Numbered from the stretch's first letter, positions 8,035 to 17,612 are shown. The stretch: 64,000 bases of DNA from Actinomycetota bacterium (GCA_016717115.1 JADKGE010000002.1:496001-560000), one strand, 5' to 3'. Numbers and translations are program-made. The notes: generated by a model from the sequence alone, not told the origin.

Positions 8035-10316
8035 CGGACACCGTCGAGCGCGCCGCCACGACACCCGAGCAGGAACAGCCATACGCAGAGCTCGGCTTGA
8101 AACCCGATGAGTACCAACGCATTCGGGACATCCTGGGCCGCCGTCCCACGAGTTCCGAGCTGGCAATGTACTCGGTCATGTGGAGCGAGCACTGCTCCTA
8201 CAAGTCCAGCAAGGGCCACCTCAAGCAGTTCGGTGACAAGAAGCCGGACACGGATGCGCTGCTCGTCGGCATCGGCGAGAACGCCGGTGTGGTCGACATC
8301 GGCGACGGCTGGGCCGTGACGTTCAAGGTCGAGAGCCACAACCACCCGTCCTACGTCGAGCCCTACCAGGGGGCGGCCACCGGTGTCGGGGGGATCGTGC
8401 GCGACATCCTGTCGATGGGGGCCCGCCCGCTCGCCGTGATGGATCCGCTGCGCTTCGGTCCGCTCGACGCTCCCGACACGCGCCGCGTGCTGCCGGGCAT
8501 CGTCGCGGGCGTCGGGGGCTACGGCAACTGCCTGGGGCTGCCCAATATCGGCGGCGAGGTCGTCTTCGACGAGTCCTATGCCGGCAATCCGCTGGTCAAC
8601 GCCCTGTGCGTCGGGGCCATGAGGCACGAGGACATCCACCTCGCGAGCGCCAAGGGCGTGGGCAACCTGGTGGTGCTCTACGGCGCGCGCACCGGGGGCG
8701 ACGGCATCGGCGGCGTGTCCGTGCTCGCATCCGAGACGTTCAGCGAGGGTGGGCCCACCAAGCGCCCGAGCGTCCAGGTGGGCGACCCCTTCATGGAGAA
8801 GCTCCTGATCGAGGCGACCCTGGAAGTGCTGCATGCCGGGCTCGTCGAGGGCATCCAGGACCTCGGTGGCGCCGGGATCTCCTGCGCCACGAGCGAGCTG
8901 GCCTCGAACGGCGAGGGCGGCATGCACGTATGGCTCGACAGGGTGCTGCTTCGTGACCCGTCGCTCTCGCCCGAGGAGATCCTCATGAGCGAGTCGCAGG
9001 AGCGGATGTGCGCGATCGTCACGCCGGCGAATCTCGACGCCTTCCTGGTGCTGTGCGCCAAGTGGGACGTGGAGGCGGTCGTGATCGGCGAGGTCACCGA
9101 CTCCGGACGCCTCACGGTCGACTGGCATGGCGAGCGCATCGTCGACGTTCCGCCGCGCACCGTCGCTCACGAAGGACCCGTGTACGAGCGTCCCTTCCAT
9201 CGGCCCACGTGGCAGGACGCCCTCCAGGCCGACGTTCCTGACACCCTGGCGCGACCGGAGACGCCCGCTGAGCTGCGGGCCACGCTGCTGACCATGGTGG
9301 CGGCGCCCAACCTGGCCTCGAAGTCGTGGGTCACGTCGCAGTACGACCGCTACGTGCTCGGCAACACCGTGCTGGCGCAACCCGAGGATGCGGGAATGAT
9401 CCGCATCGACGAGGAGACCGGCAGGGGCGTGGCCATCTCCACCGACTGCAACGGCCGCTTCGCCAAGCTCGACCCATACAACGGCGCGAAGCTCGCGCTC
9501 GCGGAGAGCTACCGCAACGTCGCAGCCTCCGGCGCGGTGCCCCTGGCCGTGACCAACTGCCTCAACTTCGGATCCCCCGAGGACCCCGAGGTCATGTGGC
9601 AGTTCGCGCAGGCGACCACCGGCCTGGCGGACGGATGCCTGGAGCTGGGCATCCCCGTCACGGGCGGCAACGTCTCGTTCTACAACCAGACCGGCACTAC
9701 CGCGATCCTGCCGACGCCGGTCGTGGGAGTGCTCGGCGTCATCGACGACGTCGAGCGCCGCACGCCCATCGCGTGGGGTCCGGACGGCGAGCTCATCTAC
9801 CTGCTCGGCGACACCCGCGACGAGTTCGCGGGCAGCGAGTGGGCCCACCACGTGCACGGCCATCTCGGTGGGCTGCCGCCCGTCGTCGACCTCGGTCGCG
9901 AGCGGCTGCTGGGCGAGATCCTCGTGGCCGGGTCGCGCGACGGGATGCTCACTGCCGCCCATGACGTGTCCGATGGCGGCGTCGGCCAGGTGCTCGTCGA
10001 GATGGCCCTGCGGTCCGGCGTCGGCGCGCGATGCTGGGTCCCCGATGGCATCGACCCGTTCGTCCTGCTGTTCGGTGAGTCGGCGGGTCGCGCGGTGGTG
10101 GTCGTACCCCGCAGCGAGGAGCTGCGATTCACCGAGATGTGCGCGGCGCGTGGCCTCCCGGCCCAGAGGATCGGTGTGGTCGACTCGGGGCTCGGCCCAG
10201 ATGCGGGCTTCGCGGCGGGGACGCAGGTCCTTGAGCTGTCGAACCTGTTCACGATGACTCTCGATGAGCTTCGCGTCGCGCATGAGCGCACGCTGCCGGA
10301 CGTCCTGCAGGGCTGA
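8031..10316 (+). CDS. purL: Phosphoribosylformylglycinamidine synthase subunit PurL
   Basis: PurL catalyses ATP-dependent FGAM formation and is the 761-residue 'small' form that needs PurS and PurQ. Seen: MWSEHCSYKSS near residue 45 (conserved His of the family), FKVESHNHPS, GAATGVGGIVRD and, in the second half, TDCNGRF and DVSDGGVGQ. The ATG at 8031 overlaps the purQ stop; the frame is open upstream but those residues are PurQ DNA read in another frame. A sterol-carrier-like gene follows after 4 nt. Confidence 0.98.
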   Translation: MTDTVERAATTPEQEQPYAELGLKPDEYQRIRDILGRRPTSSELAMYSVMWSEHCSYKSSKGHLKQFGDKKPDTDALLVGIGENAGVVDIGDGWAVTFKVESHNHPSYVEPYQGAATGVGGIVRDILSMGARPLAVMDPLRFGPLDAPDTRRVLPGIVAGVGGYGNCLGLPNIGGEVVFDESYAGNPLVNALCVGAMRHEDIHLASAKGVGNLVVLYGARTGGDGIGGVSVLASETFSEGGPTKRPSVQVGDPFMEKLLIEATLEVLHAGLVEGIQDLGGAGISCATSELASNGEGGMHVWLDRVLLRDPSLSPEEILMSESQERMCAIVTPANLDAFLVLCAKWDVEAVVIGEVTDSGRLTVDWHGERIVDVPPRTVAHEGPVYERPFHRPTWQDALQADVPDTLARPETPAELRATLLTMVAAPNLASKSWVTSQYDRYVLGNTVLAQPEDAGMIRIDEETGRGVAISTDCNGRFAKLDPYNGAKLALAESYRNVAASGAVPLAVTNCLNFGSPEDPEVMWQFAQATTGLADGCLELGIPVTGGNVSFYNQTGTTAILPTPVVGVLGVIDDVERRTPIAWGPDGELIYLLGDTRDEFAGSEWAHHVHGHLGGLPPVVDLGRERLLGEILVAGSRDGMLTAAHDVSDGGVGQVLVEMALRSGVGARCWVPDGIDPFVLLFGESAGRAVVVVPRSEELRFTEMCAARGLPAQRIGVVDSGLGPDAGFAAGTQVLELSNLFTMTLDELRVAHERTLPDVLQG

Positions 10317-10320
10317 GCCG

Positions 10321-10680
10321 ATGGCCGGCGTGCTTCCCGCGGAGGTCGCCGCGGTGCTCGACGACTACGCCCACGACCGCCGGCCCAGCCGGGAGAGCGA
10401 GAAGGCGGCAGTCAAGGCGACGCTGTCCGCCCTCGTGGCCGTCGCACCCGGGCGAAGCGTCGAGGTGCGGATCCCGCCCTACGCCGCCGTGCAGGTCATC
10501 GAGGGCACCACGCACCGCCGCGGCACGCCGTCCGCGGTCGTCGAGACCGATGCCCGCACGTGGTTGCTCATGGCCTGCGGAGCCCTGATCTGGGCCGATG
10601 GCGTCGCCTCGGGAGCCGTGCGGGCCAGTGGGGCTCGCTCGGACCTGAGCGCGTGGCTCCCGGTGTTCGTCGCGCGCTGA
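10321..10680 (+). CDS. Sterol carrier-like (bacterial SCP ortholog) protein
   Basis: The 119-residue soluble protein matches the bacterial SCP-ortholog family often found beside purL in actinobacteria. Recognisable stretches are VEVRIPPYAAVQ, HRRGTPSAVVETD and WLLMACGALIWADGV. Its ligand and purpose are unknown; the link to purine genes is by position only. The ATG at 10321 follows the purL stop by 4 nt, so it is probably the last gene of the purSQL transcript. Confidence 0.8.
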   Translation: MAGVLPAEVAAVLDDYAHDRRPSRESEKAAVKATLSALVAVAPGRSVEVRIPPYAAVQVIEGTTHRRGTPSAVVETDARTWLLMACGALIWADGVASGAVRASGARSDLSAWLPVFVAR

Positions 10681-10827
10681 CGAACGGATTCCGCGGTCAG
10701 CCAACGAAACGGTAACGATTTCGACCGGCCCATCGGACCGATGTACACGGAAAGCGCTGTCAGCCGGTATGGTTCCGCGATCGCCGTACCCGGCGGTGGC
10801 AAGCCCATGGCAGGAGCGTTGGTAGGC

Positions 10828-11859
10828 ATGGTCGAGCAGTCGGTGGCCATTCGGCTTCGGGGCCTGACCCGGTCGTTCGGCGACGTCGTGGCCGTGAACG
10901 GCGTGGACCTCGACGTCATCGACGGTGAATTCCTCACGCTGCTCGGGCCGTCCGGCTCCGGGAAGACCACCGTTCTGCGCATGATCGCCGGCTTCGAGCG
11001 GCCCGACTCGGGCACCATCGAGCTGGCCGGCACCGATGTCACGTCGGTGCCGCCGCACGGGCGCGACGTCAACACGGTGTTCCAGGACTACGCGCTGTTC
11101 CCGCACATGAGCGTGCAGAGGAACGTCGAGTACGGCCTCAGGGTCAAGAAGGTGCCCTCCGCCGACCGCATCCGGCGGGCCAAGGAGGCTCTGGCCGCCG
11201 TGCGGCTCGACGGCTATGGCGACCGCGCCCCGTCGCAGTTGTCCGGCGGACAGCGCCAGCGGGTCGCGCTGGCACGGGCGCTCGTCAACCGGCCGAAGGT
11301 GCTGCTCCTCGACGAGCCACTCGGCGCGCTCGACCTGAAGTTGCGTGAGCAGATGCAGGTGGAGCTCAAGGAGATCCAGCGCGACGTCGGCATCACCTTC
11401 GTCTTCGTCACGCACGATCAGGACGAGGCGCTGACCATGTCCGACCGGATCGCGGTCTTCAACGAGGGCAACATCGCCCAGCTCGGTACCCCGTCGGATG
11501 TCTACGAGCATCCCGCGACGGCTTTCGTGGCTGGCTTCGTGGGCACGTCCAACCTCCTCGAGACGGCGGCCGCCGAGGCGGTGCTCGGTCGCCCGGGCAC
11601 CTGGTCGGTGCGTCCGGAGAAGATCCGCCTGCTCGGCGCCGATGAGGCGGTGGGCCACGGTCAGCACGCGGTGCGCGGCACCGTGCGCGAGGTCGTCTAC
11701 GTCGGCATGTCGACGCGCTTCGTGGTCGACCTGGCGGTCGGCGGATCGCTCATGGCAGTGCAGCAGAACTCTCAGCCGATCACCGACCTCAGCCACCTGC
11801 GCGGCCAGGACGTCCAGCTCGTCTGGGACACCCAGCACGAGTACCGCGTGGGCGAGTAG
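10828..11859 (+). CDS. potA: ABC transporter ATPase, spermidine/putrescine type (PotA-like)
   Basis: This 343-residue cytoplasmic ATPase drives the importer encoded by the next three genes. Walker A (GPSGSGKTT), Q-loop region, signature LSGGQRQRVALARAL, Walker B VLLLDEPLGALD and the switch His in FVTHDQDEA are all intact; the C-terminal third is a TOBE-type domain (WSVRPEKIRL). In-frame starts exist at 10741, 10807 and 10828; 10828 is preferred because AGGAG and GGTAGG lie upstream and the protein then starts like the family. Substrate is inferred from the polyamine-type permeases and binding protein. Confidence 0.9.
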   Translation: MVEQSVAIRLRGLTRSFGDVVAVNGVDLDVIDGEFLTLLGPSGSGKTTVLRMIAGFERPDSGTIELAGTDVTSVPPHGRDVNTVFQDYALFPHMSVQRNVEYGLRVKKVPSADRIRRAKEALAAVRLDGYGDRAPSQLSGGQRQRVALARALVNRPKVLLLDEPLGALDLKLREQMQVELKEIQRDVGITFVFVTHDQDEALTMSDRIAVFNEGNIAQLGTPSDVYEHPATAFVAGFVGTSNLLETAAAEAVLGRPGTWSVRPEKIRLLGADEAVGHGQHAVRGTVREVVYVGMSTRFVVDLAVGGSLMAVQQNSQPITDLSHLRGQDVQLVWDTQHEYRVGE

Positions 11860-11912
11860 CACTCAGCACCACCACCAGCTGCTCGCATCCGCGGGCGGCT
11901 TCGTCAGAGAAC

Positions 11913-11918
11913 AGGAGG
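11913..11918 (+). promoter_or_regulatory. Ribosome binding site AGGAGG deciding the binding-protein start
   Basis: AGGAGG abuts an ATG at 11919 (no spacing) but stands 6 nt before an in-frame GTG at 11925. Normal SD spacing therefore favours the GTG, shortening the lipoprotein by two residues. Confidence 0.7.
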
Positions 11919-11924
11919 ATGCAG

Positions 11925-13166
11925 GTGCAAACCAAGCGTCTGCTCAAGGTCGCCGCGGTCGGTTCCGCTGTGGCGATGCTCGTCGCTGCTTGCGGCGGGA
12001 GCACGTCCGGGGACTCGTCCTCGAGCGCTGCAGCGGGGGGCTCGGCAGCGCCGGCGTCGTCCGCTGCGGCCGCTGCGCCCGGCGGCGCGGCCTACGCCGG
12101 TCCCGTCGGTGAGGGCGAGGGCCAGGTCAACGTCCTCGCGTGGCCGGGCTACGTCGAGAACGGATCCACCGATCCGGCCGTCGACTGGGTCACGGACTTC
12201 GAGAAGGAGACGGGCTGCAAGGTGAACCTGAAGACCTTCGGCACGTCCGACGAGGCCGTCAAGCTCGTGCAGGGCGGCGGCTGGGACGTCGTGTCGGCTT
12301 CGGGTGACGCGACACTTCGCCTCATCTACGGAGACAGCGTCCAGCCGGTCAACACCGACCTGGTGCCGAGCTATGCCGACATCTTCGAGGACCTGAAGCT
12401 GCAGTCCTTCAACAGTGTCAACGGCGTGCCCTACGGCATCCCCCACGGCCGTGGCGCCAACCTCATCATGTGGAACACCGACAAGGTGACCACCCCCGTC
12501 GACTCGTGGGCGGACACGTTCGAGGCTGACTCGCCCTACGCGGGCGCGGTCACCGCGTACGACTCCCCGATCTTCATCGCCGACGCGGCCGTGTACCTGA
12601 TGGCGACTCAGCCCGAGCTCGGCATCACCGACCCGTACGCACTGGACCAGACGCAGTTCGACGCGGCCATGGCGCTGCTCGAGCAGCAGAAGGCGCTTGT
12701 GGGCGAGTACTGGAGCGACTACACCAAGGCGATCCAGGCCTTCAACTCCGGCACGACGGCCATCGGCACGTCATGGCAGGTCATCGCCAACCTGGCCAAG
12801 GCCGAGGGTGGCAAGGTCGAGGCCACCAAGGCCAAGGAAGGCGCAACCGGCTGGTCGGACACGTGGATGATCGTCAACGACACGCCGAACATCAACTGTG
12901 CCTACAAGTGGGTCGATCACATCGCCTCCCCCGAGACCAACGCACAGGTCGCGGAGTGGTTCGGCGAGGCGCCGTCCAACGCGAAGTCCTGTGACCTGAC
13001 GGCCGACAAGGCCTTCTGCGAGACGTTCCACGCGGGCGACACCGAGTACTGGAAGGACGTCTACTACTGGAACACCCCGACGGCCACCTGCCTCGACGGT
13101 CGTACGGACACGCAGTGCGTGCCCTACAGCGAGTGGGCCACGGCGTGGAGCGCCCTGCGCTCCTAG
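11925..13166 (+). CDS. potD: Polyamine-type substrate-binding lipoprotein (PotD-like)
   Basis: The protein (413 residues from GTG 11925) begins with a basic n-region and hydrophobic stretch ending in the lipobox LVAAC, followed by a Ser/Ala/Gly-rich linker, so it is anchored outside the membrane. The mature part has the PotD/PotF-like start VNVLAWPGYVENG and folds as a two-lobed solute-binding protein of the spermidine/putrescine class. Downstream permeases support the assignment. The ligand could also be another amine or small organic cation. Confidence 0.88.
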   Translation: MQTKRLLKVAAVGSAVAMLVAACGGSTSGDSSSSAAAGGSAAPASSAAAAAPGGAAYAGPVGEGEGQVNVLAWPGYVENGSTDPAVDWVTDFEKETGCKVNLKTFGTSDEAVKLVQGGGWDVVSASGDATLRLIYGDSVQPVNTDLVPSYADIFEDLKLQSFNSVNGVPYGIPHGRGANLIMWNTDKVTTPVDSWADTFEADSPYAGAVTAYDSPIFIADAAVYLMATQPELGITDPYALDQTQFDAAMALLEQQKALVGEYWSDYTKAIQAFNSGTTAIGTSWQVIANLAKAEGGKVEATKAKEGATGWSDTWMIVNDTPNINCAYKWVDHIASPETNAQVAEWFGEAPSNAKSCDLTADKAFCETFHAGDTEYWKDVYYWNTPTATCLDGRTDTQCVPYSEWATAWSALRS

Positions 13167-13196
13167 GCGCAGGCATCTAGTTCAGGGAACCCACCA

Positions 13197-14066
13197 GTGA
13201 CGACCACGACCGCCACGTCTCGGGGCTTCGGCTACCGGCATCCGAATCTTCGGCTCGCCGGCCTGCTGTCCGCCCCGATGGCGTGGCTGGTCGTGGTCTA
13301 CCTGGGTTCCCTGGCGGCGCTGTTCCTGACCGCCTTCTGGACGGTGGACGACTTCACCGGTCAATTGGTGCGCACGTTCACGCTCAAGAACTTCCAGCAG
13401 GTCTTCACCAGCTCGGCGTATCTCGGCTCCGTCGTGCGCACGCTGGGCATCGCGCTGCTCGTCACGCTGTTCTGCCTCGTGCTGGCGATGCCGTTGGCGT
13501 TCTTCATGGCCCGCGTGGCGCGGCCATCGTGGCGGCCCCTGCTCGTGGCTCTGGTGCTCACGCCGCTGTGGGCCTCCTACCTGGTCAAGGTCTACGCCTG
13601 GCGGGCGATGCTCCAGCCGGAGACCGGCGTCCTGGGTTGGTTCCTCGCCCCGTTCGGACTCGACAGCCCGGGCTACGGGTTCTTGGGCATCGTCATCACC
13701 CTCACCTACCTCTGGCTGCCGTACATGATCCTGCCGATCTACGCGGGGCTCACCCGGCTGCCCGACTCCATGCTCGACGCGTCGGCCGACCTCGGGGCAA
13801 AGGGCGGCCGCACCTTCCGCAGCGTCGTGATGCCGATCATCTTCCCGTCGATCGTCGCGGGGTCGGTGTTCACGTTCTCGCTGAGCCTCGGCGACTACAT
13901 CACTGCGCAGATCGTCGGCGGCAAGGTCACCATGCTCGGCAACATCGTCCAGACCACGTACGTCACCAACCTCCCCTTCGCCGCGGCCGTCGCGACCATC
14001 CCGGTCGTCATCGTGCTGCTCTACCTGTTCGCCGTCCGCCGTTCGGGCGCGCTGGACAACCTGTAG
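13197..14066 (+). CDS. potB: ABC transporter permease (PotB-like)
   Basis: A 289-residue membrane protein with about six hydrophobic segments. The cytoplasmic EAA loop that contacts the ATPase is visible as DASADLGAKGGRTFRSVVMP. It would pair with the next gene to form the channel. The GTG at 13197 lies 30 nt after the binding protein stop; its SD (AGGGAA) is weak, suggesting read-through translation from the upstream gene. Confidence 0.9.
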   Translation: MTTTTATSRGFGYRHPNLRLAGLLSAPMAWLVVVYLGSLAALFLTAFWTVDDFTGQLVRTFTLKNFQQVFTSSAYLGSVVRTLGIALLVTLFCLVLAMPLAFFMARVARPSWRPLLVALVLTPLWASYLVKVYAWRAMLQPETGVLGWFLAPFGLDSPGYGFLGIVITLTYLWLPYMILPIYAGLTRLPDSMLDASADLGAKGGRTFRSVVMPIIFPSIVAGSVFTFSLSLGDYITAQIVGGKVTMLGNIVQTTYVTNLPFAAAVATIPVVIVLLYLFAVRRSGALDNL

Positions 14067-14072
14067 GCCGCC

Positions 14073-14879
14073 ATGTCGATCTCCCGCGGCACGAAGATCG
14101 TGCTCTCGATCTTCGCCGTCATCGCGTTCGGGTTCATCTATGTCCCGCTGGGTGTCATCCTCATCAACTCGTTCAGTGTCGACAAGAGCCTGACGTGGCC
14201 GCCTTCCGGCTTCACCACTGAGTGGTGGGGCAAGGCGGTGCAGAACGAGGGTGTGCGCGAGGCGCTCGTGACCTCGGTCGGCGTGGCCGTCGTGGCCACC
14301 CTGCTGGCTCTCGTCCTCGGCACGCTGCTCGCCCTGGCCCTCGGTCGCTATGCGTTCTTCGGCCGTGAGTCCATCTCCATGCTGGTGATCCTCCCGATCG
14401 CGCTGCCCGGCATCGTCACGGGCATCGCCCTGAACAACGTGTTCACCACGTTCCTCGGCGGTCTCACGATCGTCACGCTGATCGTCGGCCACGCGACCTT
14501 CTGCATCGTGGTCGTGTTCAACAACACGATCGCCCGCATCCGCCGGATGGGCGGAAACGTCGAGGAGGCGTCCGCCGACCTCGGCGCGGGGGGCTGGACG
14601 ACGTTCCGCCTCGTCACCTTCCCGCTGATGCGCTCGGCCCTCGTGGCGGGCGCGATCCTCGCCTTCGGGCTGTCCTTCGACGAGATCATCGTCACCACCT
14701 TCACGGCCGGCCCGGGCATCACCACGCTGCCCATCTGGATCTATCAGAACCTCTTCCGCCCCAACCAGGCACCGATCGTCAACGTGGTCGCCGCGGCCCT
14801 CGTGATCGTGAGCATCCTGCCCATCTACGTGGCGCAGAGGTTCTCCAACGCCGACGAGCGTGGCGCGGGCCTGATCTAG
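14073..14879 (+). CDS. potC: ABC transporter permease (PotC-like)
   Basis: A 268-residue permease with about six membrane segments starting at FAVIAFGFIYVPLGVIL. Its EAA loop reads EEASADLGAGGWTTFRLVTFP. ATG 14073 is 6 nt after the preceding permease stop, consistent with a heterodimeric channel in a four-gene potA-potD-potB-potC transcript. The gene ends 29 nt before purF, whose -10 box lies in the gap. Confidence 0.9.
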   Translation: MSISRGTKIVLSIFAVIAFGFIYVPLGVILINSFSVDKSLTWPPSGFTTEWWGKAVQNEGVREALVTSVGVAVVATLLALVLGTLLALALGRYAFFGRESISMLVILPIALPGIVTGIALNNVFTTFLGGLTIVTLIVGHATFCIVVVFNNTIARIRRMGGNVEEASADLGAGGWTTFRLVTFPLMRSALVAGAILAFGLSFDEIIVTTFTAGPGITTLPIWIYQNLFRPNQAPIVNVVAAALVIVSILPIYVAQRFSNADERGAGLI

Positions 14880-14896
14880 CCCGGCCGGCGAGCCGG

Positions 14897-14902
14897 TAGC
14901 AT
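14897..14902 (+). promoter_or_regulatory. Leaderless -10 box (TAGCAT) of purF
   Basis: TAGCAT ends 6 nt before the GTG of purF at 14909 and no SD is present, so purF-purM is probably started by a leaderless transcript independent of the transporter genes. Confidence 0.6.
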
Positions 14903-14908
14903 GGGCGC

Positions 14909-16543
14909 GTGCCCCGTGGTGACGGTCTTCTCTCGCACGAGCTTCTTCCGGGCGAGAAGGGGCCCCAGGACGCCTGCGGCGTCTTCGGTGTCTGGGCACC
15001 GGGCGACGAGGTCGCCAAGCTCACCTACTTCGGGCTCTACGCGCTGCAGCACCGCGGTCAGGAGTCGGCGGGCATCGCCGTCAGCGACGGCTCGCACATC
15101 GTCGTCTACAAGGACATGGGCCTGGTCTCGCAGGTGTTCACCGAGGCCAGCCTGGAGTCCCTCAAGGGTCACGTAGCCATCGGCCACACCCGTTACTCCA
15201 CCACCGGATCGAGTGTGTGGGAGAACGCCCAGCCCACCTTCCGGGCCACGGCCACGGGGCACCTGGCCCTGGGTCACAACGGGAATCTCACGAACACCCA
15301 CGAGCTGAAGCGACGGCTCGCCGACCTCGCCGTCGCATCGGGCGAGCTGCCCCTGGGCACGCGGATGCAGTCGACCAGCGACACCGACACCCTGGCCGGA
15401 CTGATCGCCTCCCATCCCGAGCTCAGTGTCGAGTCGGCCGCCCTCCTGGAGCTGCCGCACGTGCGCGGCGCCTTCTCGCTGGTGTTCATGGACGATGACG
15501 CCCTGTATGGCGCCCGCGACCCGCAGGGCATCCGCCCCCTCGTGCTGGGCCGCCTCGAGAGGGGCTGGGTGATCGCCAGCGAGACCGCGGCCCTGGACAT
15601 CGTCGGCGCGTCCTTCGTGCGCGAGGTCGAGCCCGGTGAGCTCATCGTCATCGACGAGAACGGCCTGCGCTCGCACCGCTTCGCGGAGGCCGACCCGAAG
15701 GGCTGCCTCTTCGAGTTCGTCTACCTGGCCCGTCCGGATACGAGTATCTCCGGTCGAGGCATCCAGACCGTGCGCGTCGAGACCGGTCGACGGCTCGCCC
15801 GCGAGCACGCGGTCGAGGCAGATCTCGTCATCCCGGTGCCGGAGAGCGGTCGCTACGCAGCCATCGGCTATGCGCAGGAGTCGGGGATACCGTTCGCCGA
15901 GGGGCTCGTCAAGAACGCCTATGTCGGCCGTACGTTCATCCAGCCCAGCCAGACCATCCGGCAGCTCGGCATCCGGTTGAAGCTGAATCCGCTGCGCGAC
16001 GTTATCGCCGGGCAGCGACTGGTCGTGGTCGACGACTCCATCGTGCGCGGCAACACGCAGCGGGCACTCGTGCGGATGCTGCGCGAGGCCGGTGCGAAAG
16101 AGGTGCACGTGCGCATCTCCAGCCCGCCGGTGAAGTGGCCGTGCTTCTACGGCATCGACTTCGCCACCCGCGCCGAGCTCGTCGCCAACGGCCTCACCGT
16201 CGACGAGATCTGCAATTCGATCGGCGCCGACTCGCTCGCGTTCGTCGACCTCGAGGAGCTGATCGAGGCCACGACCGTCCCCAAGGACAAGCTCTGCCGA
16301 GCCTGCTTCGATGGCGTCTACCCCATCGACCTGCCGGAGCCCGAACTGCTCGGCAAGCACGTCCTCGAGGGGATCGAGCGGCGCGCCGTCGCTGGGGCGT
16401 CCGCCGACGTCGAGGGCGTCACGACCCTGATCGGCGGCGGGGCCGCCGACGCGCTGACCGTCCGTGACCGATTCGCCCGACCCACGGCCGGTGCCGCAGG
16501 GCGCGTCGTATGCCGCGGCGGGCGTCGACGTGGAGGCCGGTGA
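14909..16543 (+). CDS. purF: Amidophosphoribosyltransferase
   Basis: PurF catalyses the first committed step, PRPP plus glutamine to phosphoribosylamine. After a short propeptide the sequence reaches CGVFG, where the Cys becomes the N-terminal nucleophile after processing. The PRPP-binding loop is VVVDDSIVRGNT, and the conserved Cys residues late in the protein (KLCRACFDGVYP) match the iron-sulfur-type PurF. At 544 residues it is slightly long: the last 25 or so residues are Arg/Gly-rich and are encoded in the 80-bp overlap with purM, so the tail may not be functional. Confidence 0.97.
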   Translation: MPRGDGLLSHELLPGEKGPQDACGVFGVWAPGDEVAKLTYFGLYALQHRGQESAGIAVSDGSHIVVYKDMGLVSQVFTEASLESLKGHVAIGHTRYSTTGSSVWENAQPTFRATATGHLALGHNGNLTNTHELKRRLADLAVASGELPLGTRMQSTSDTDTLAGLIASHPELSVESAALLELPHVRGAFSLVFMDDDALYGARDPQGIRPLVLGRLERGWVIASETAALDIVGASFVREVEPGELIVIDENGLRSHRFAEADPKGCLFEFVYLARPDTSISGRGIQTVRVETGRRLAREHAVEADLVIPVPESGRYAAIGYAQESGIPFAEGLVKNAYVGRTFIQPSQTIRQLGIRLKLNPLRDVIAGQRLVVVDDSIVRGNTQRALVRMLREAGAKEVHVRISSPPVKWPCFYGIDFATRAELVANGLTVDEICNSIGADSLAFVDLEELIEATTVPKDKLCRACFDGVYPIDLPEPELLGKHVLEGIERRAVAGASADVEGVTTLIGGGAADALTVRDRFARPTAGAAGRVVCRGGRRRGGR

Positions 16544-17588
16544 GCGAGCCGTTGCCCTCATGCGGGCGTCCGTCACCGCCGCCCAGCGACCCGAGGTGGT
16601 CGGTGACTTCGGCGGATTCGCCGGACTGTTCGACATCTCCGCCTACACCCGCTTCCGCCGGCCGCTCCTGGCCACGTCGACCGATGGGGTGGGTACCAAG
16701 ATCGCGGTTGCCCGCGCCATGGACGTGCACGACACCATCGGGATCGACCTGGTGGCCATGGTGATCGACGACCTCGTGGTGTGCGGCGCGGAGCCGCTCT
16801 TCATGACCGACTACATCGCCGTGGGCGCCGTCGTCCCCGAGCGCATCGCGGCCATCGTGTCGGGCATCGCCCACGGCTGCCGGCTTGCTGGCTGCGCCCT
16901 CGTGGGTGGAGAGACGGCCGAGCACCCGGGTCTGATGGCTCCCGACGAGTACGACGTGGCGGGTGCCGGCACGGGCGTCGTCGACGCCGACGCGCTCCTG
17001 GGACCTGCGCGCGTTCGTGAGGGCGACGCGGTCATCGCGATGGCATCGTCGGGGCTGCACTCCAACGGCTACTCCCTCGCGCGGCTCGTGCTGCTGGGCG
17101 AGGGCGGCCCCGGTCTCTCGGCGTATCGGGACGAACTGGGCCGGACCGTGGGAGAGGAGCTCCTCGAGCCCACGCGCATCTACGCTCTCGACTGCCTGGC
17201 CCTGGCCTCGGCGGTGGACGTGCATGCGATCAGTCATGTCACCGGTGGCGGGCTGGCCGCGAACCTCGCCCGGGTGCTGCCCGTGCACGTGGCCGTCGAC
17301 GTCGACAGATCGACGTGGCATCCCCAGCCGGTGTTCGGCCTCATCGGCGGCCTCGGCCGGGTCGACAGCCTCGACCTCGAGCGCACCTTCAACATGGGGA
17401 TCGGGATGATCGCCGTGGTCGCGGCGGCGGATGCCGATGAGAGTGTGCGGCTGCTGGGAGAGCGCGGGCTCACGGCGTGGCAGTGCGGGACCGTGCGGGC
17501 TCGTCGCGATGGCGAGCAGGGCGACGCCGAGGCGAAGGGCGGCGCCGGAGGCGCCGTGACGCTCGTGGCGTCACATCGGGAGGACTAG
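16464..17588 (+). CDS. purM: Phosphoribosylformylglycinamidine cyclo-ligase (AIR synthetase)
   Basis: PurM closes the imidazole ring of AIR using ATP. The N-terminus YAAAGVDVEAGERAV is the family start and rules out the later GTG at 16530, so the gene really begins inside purF and overlaps it by 80 nt. Other landmarks are STDGVGTKI, GIDLVAMVIDDLVV, GGETAEHPG and HVTGGGLAANLARVLP. The 374 residues end with an Ala/Gly-rich tail beyond the usual length. purN and purH are not in this window. Confidence 0.96.
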   Translation: MTDSPDPRPVPQGASYAAAGVDVEAGERAVALMRASVTAAQRPEVVGDFGGFAGLFDISAYTRFRRPLLATSTDGVGTKIAVARAMDVHDTIGIDLVAMVIDDLVVCGAEPLFMTDYIAVGAVVPERIAAIVSGIAHGCRLAGCALVGGETAEHPGLMAPDEYDVAGAGTGVVDADALLGPARVREGDAVIAMASSGLHSNGYSLARLVLLGEGGPGLSAYRDELGRTVGEELLEPTRIYALDCLALASAVDVHAISHVTGGGLAANLARVLPVHVAVDVDRSTWHPQPVFGLIGGLGRVDSLDLERTFNMGIGMIAVVAAADADESVRLLGERGLTAWQCGTVRARRDGEQGDAEAKGGAGGAVTLVASHRED

Positions 17589-17612
17589 CGGCGACGGTCG
17601 CGGAGGTGCGGA

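Noticed and set aside
7743..10283. Minus-strand open frame of 846 codons opposite purL
   Set aside because: It is a shadow of high-GC codon use: no domain, no SD, and purL on the other strand is certain.
13182..16636. Two long minus-strand frames opposite the permeases and purF
   Set aside because: Both have low-complexity His/Arg/Asp content and lie antisense to well-defined genes.
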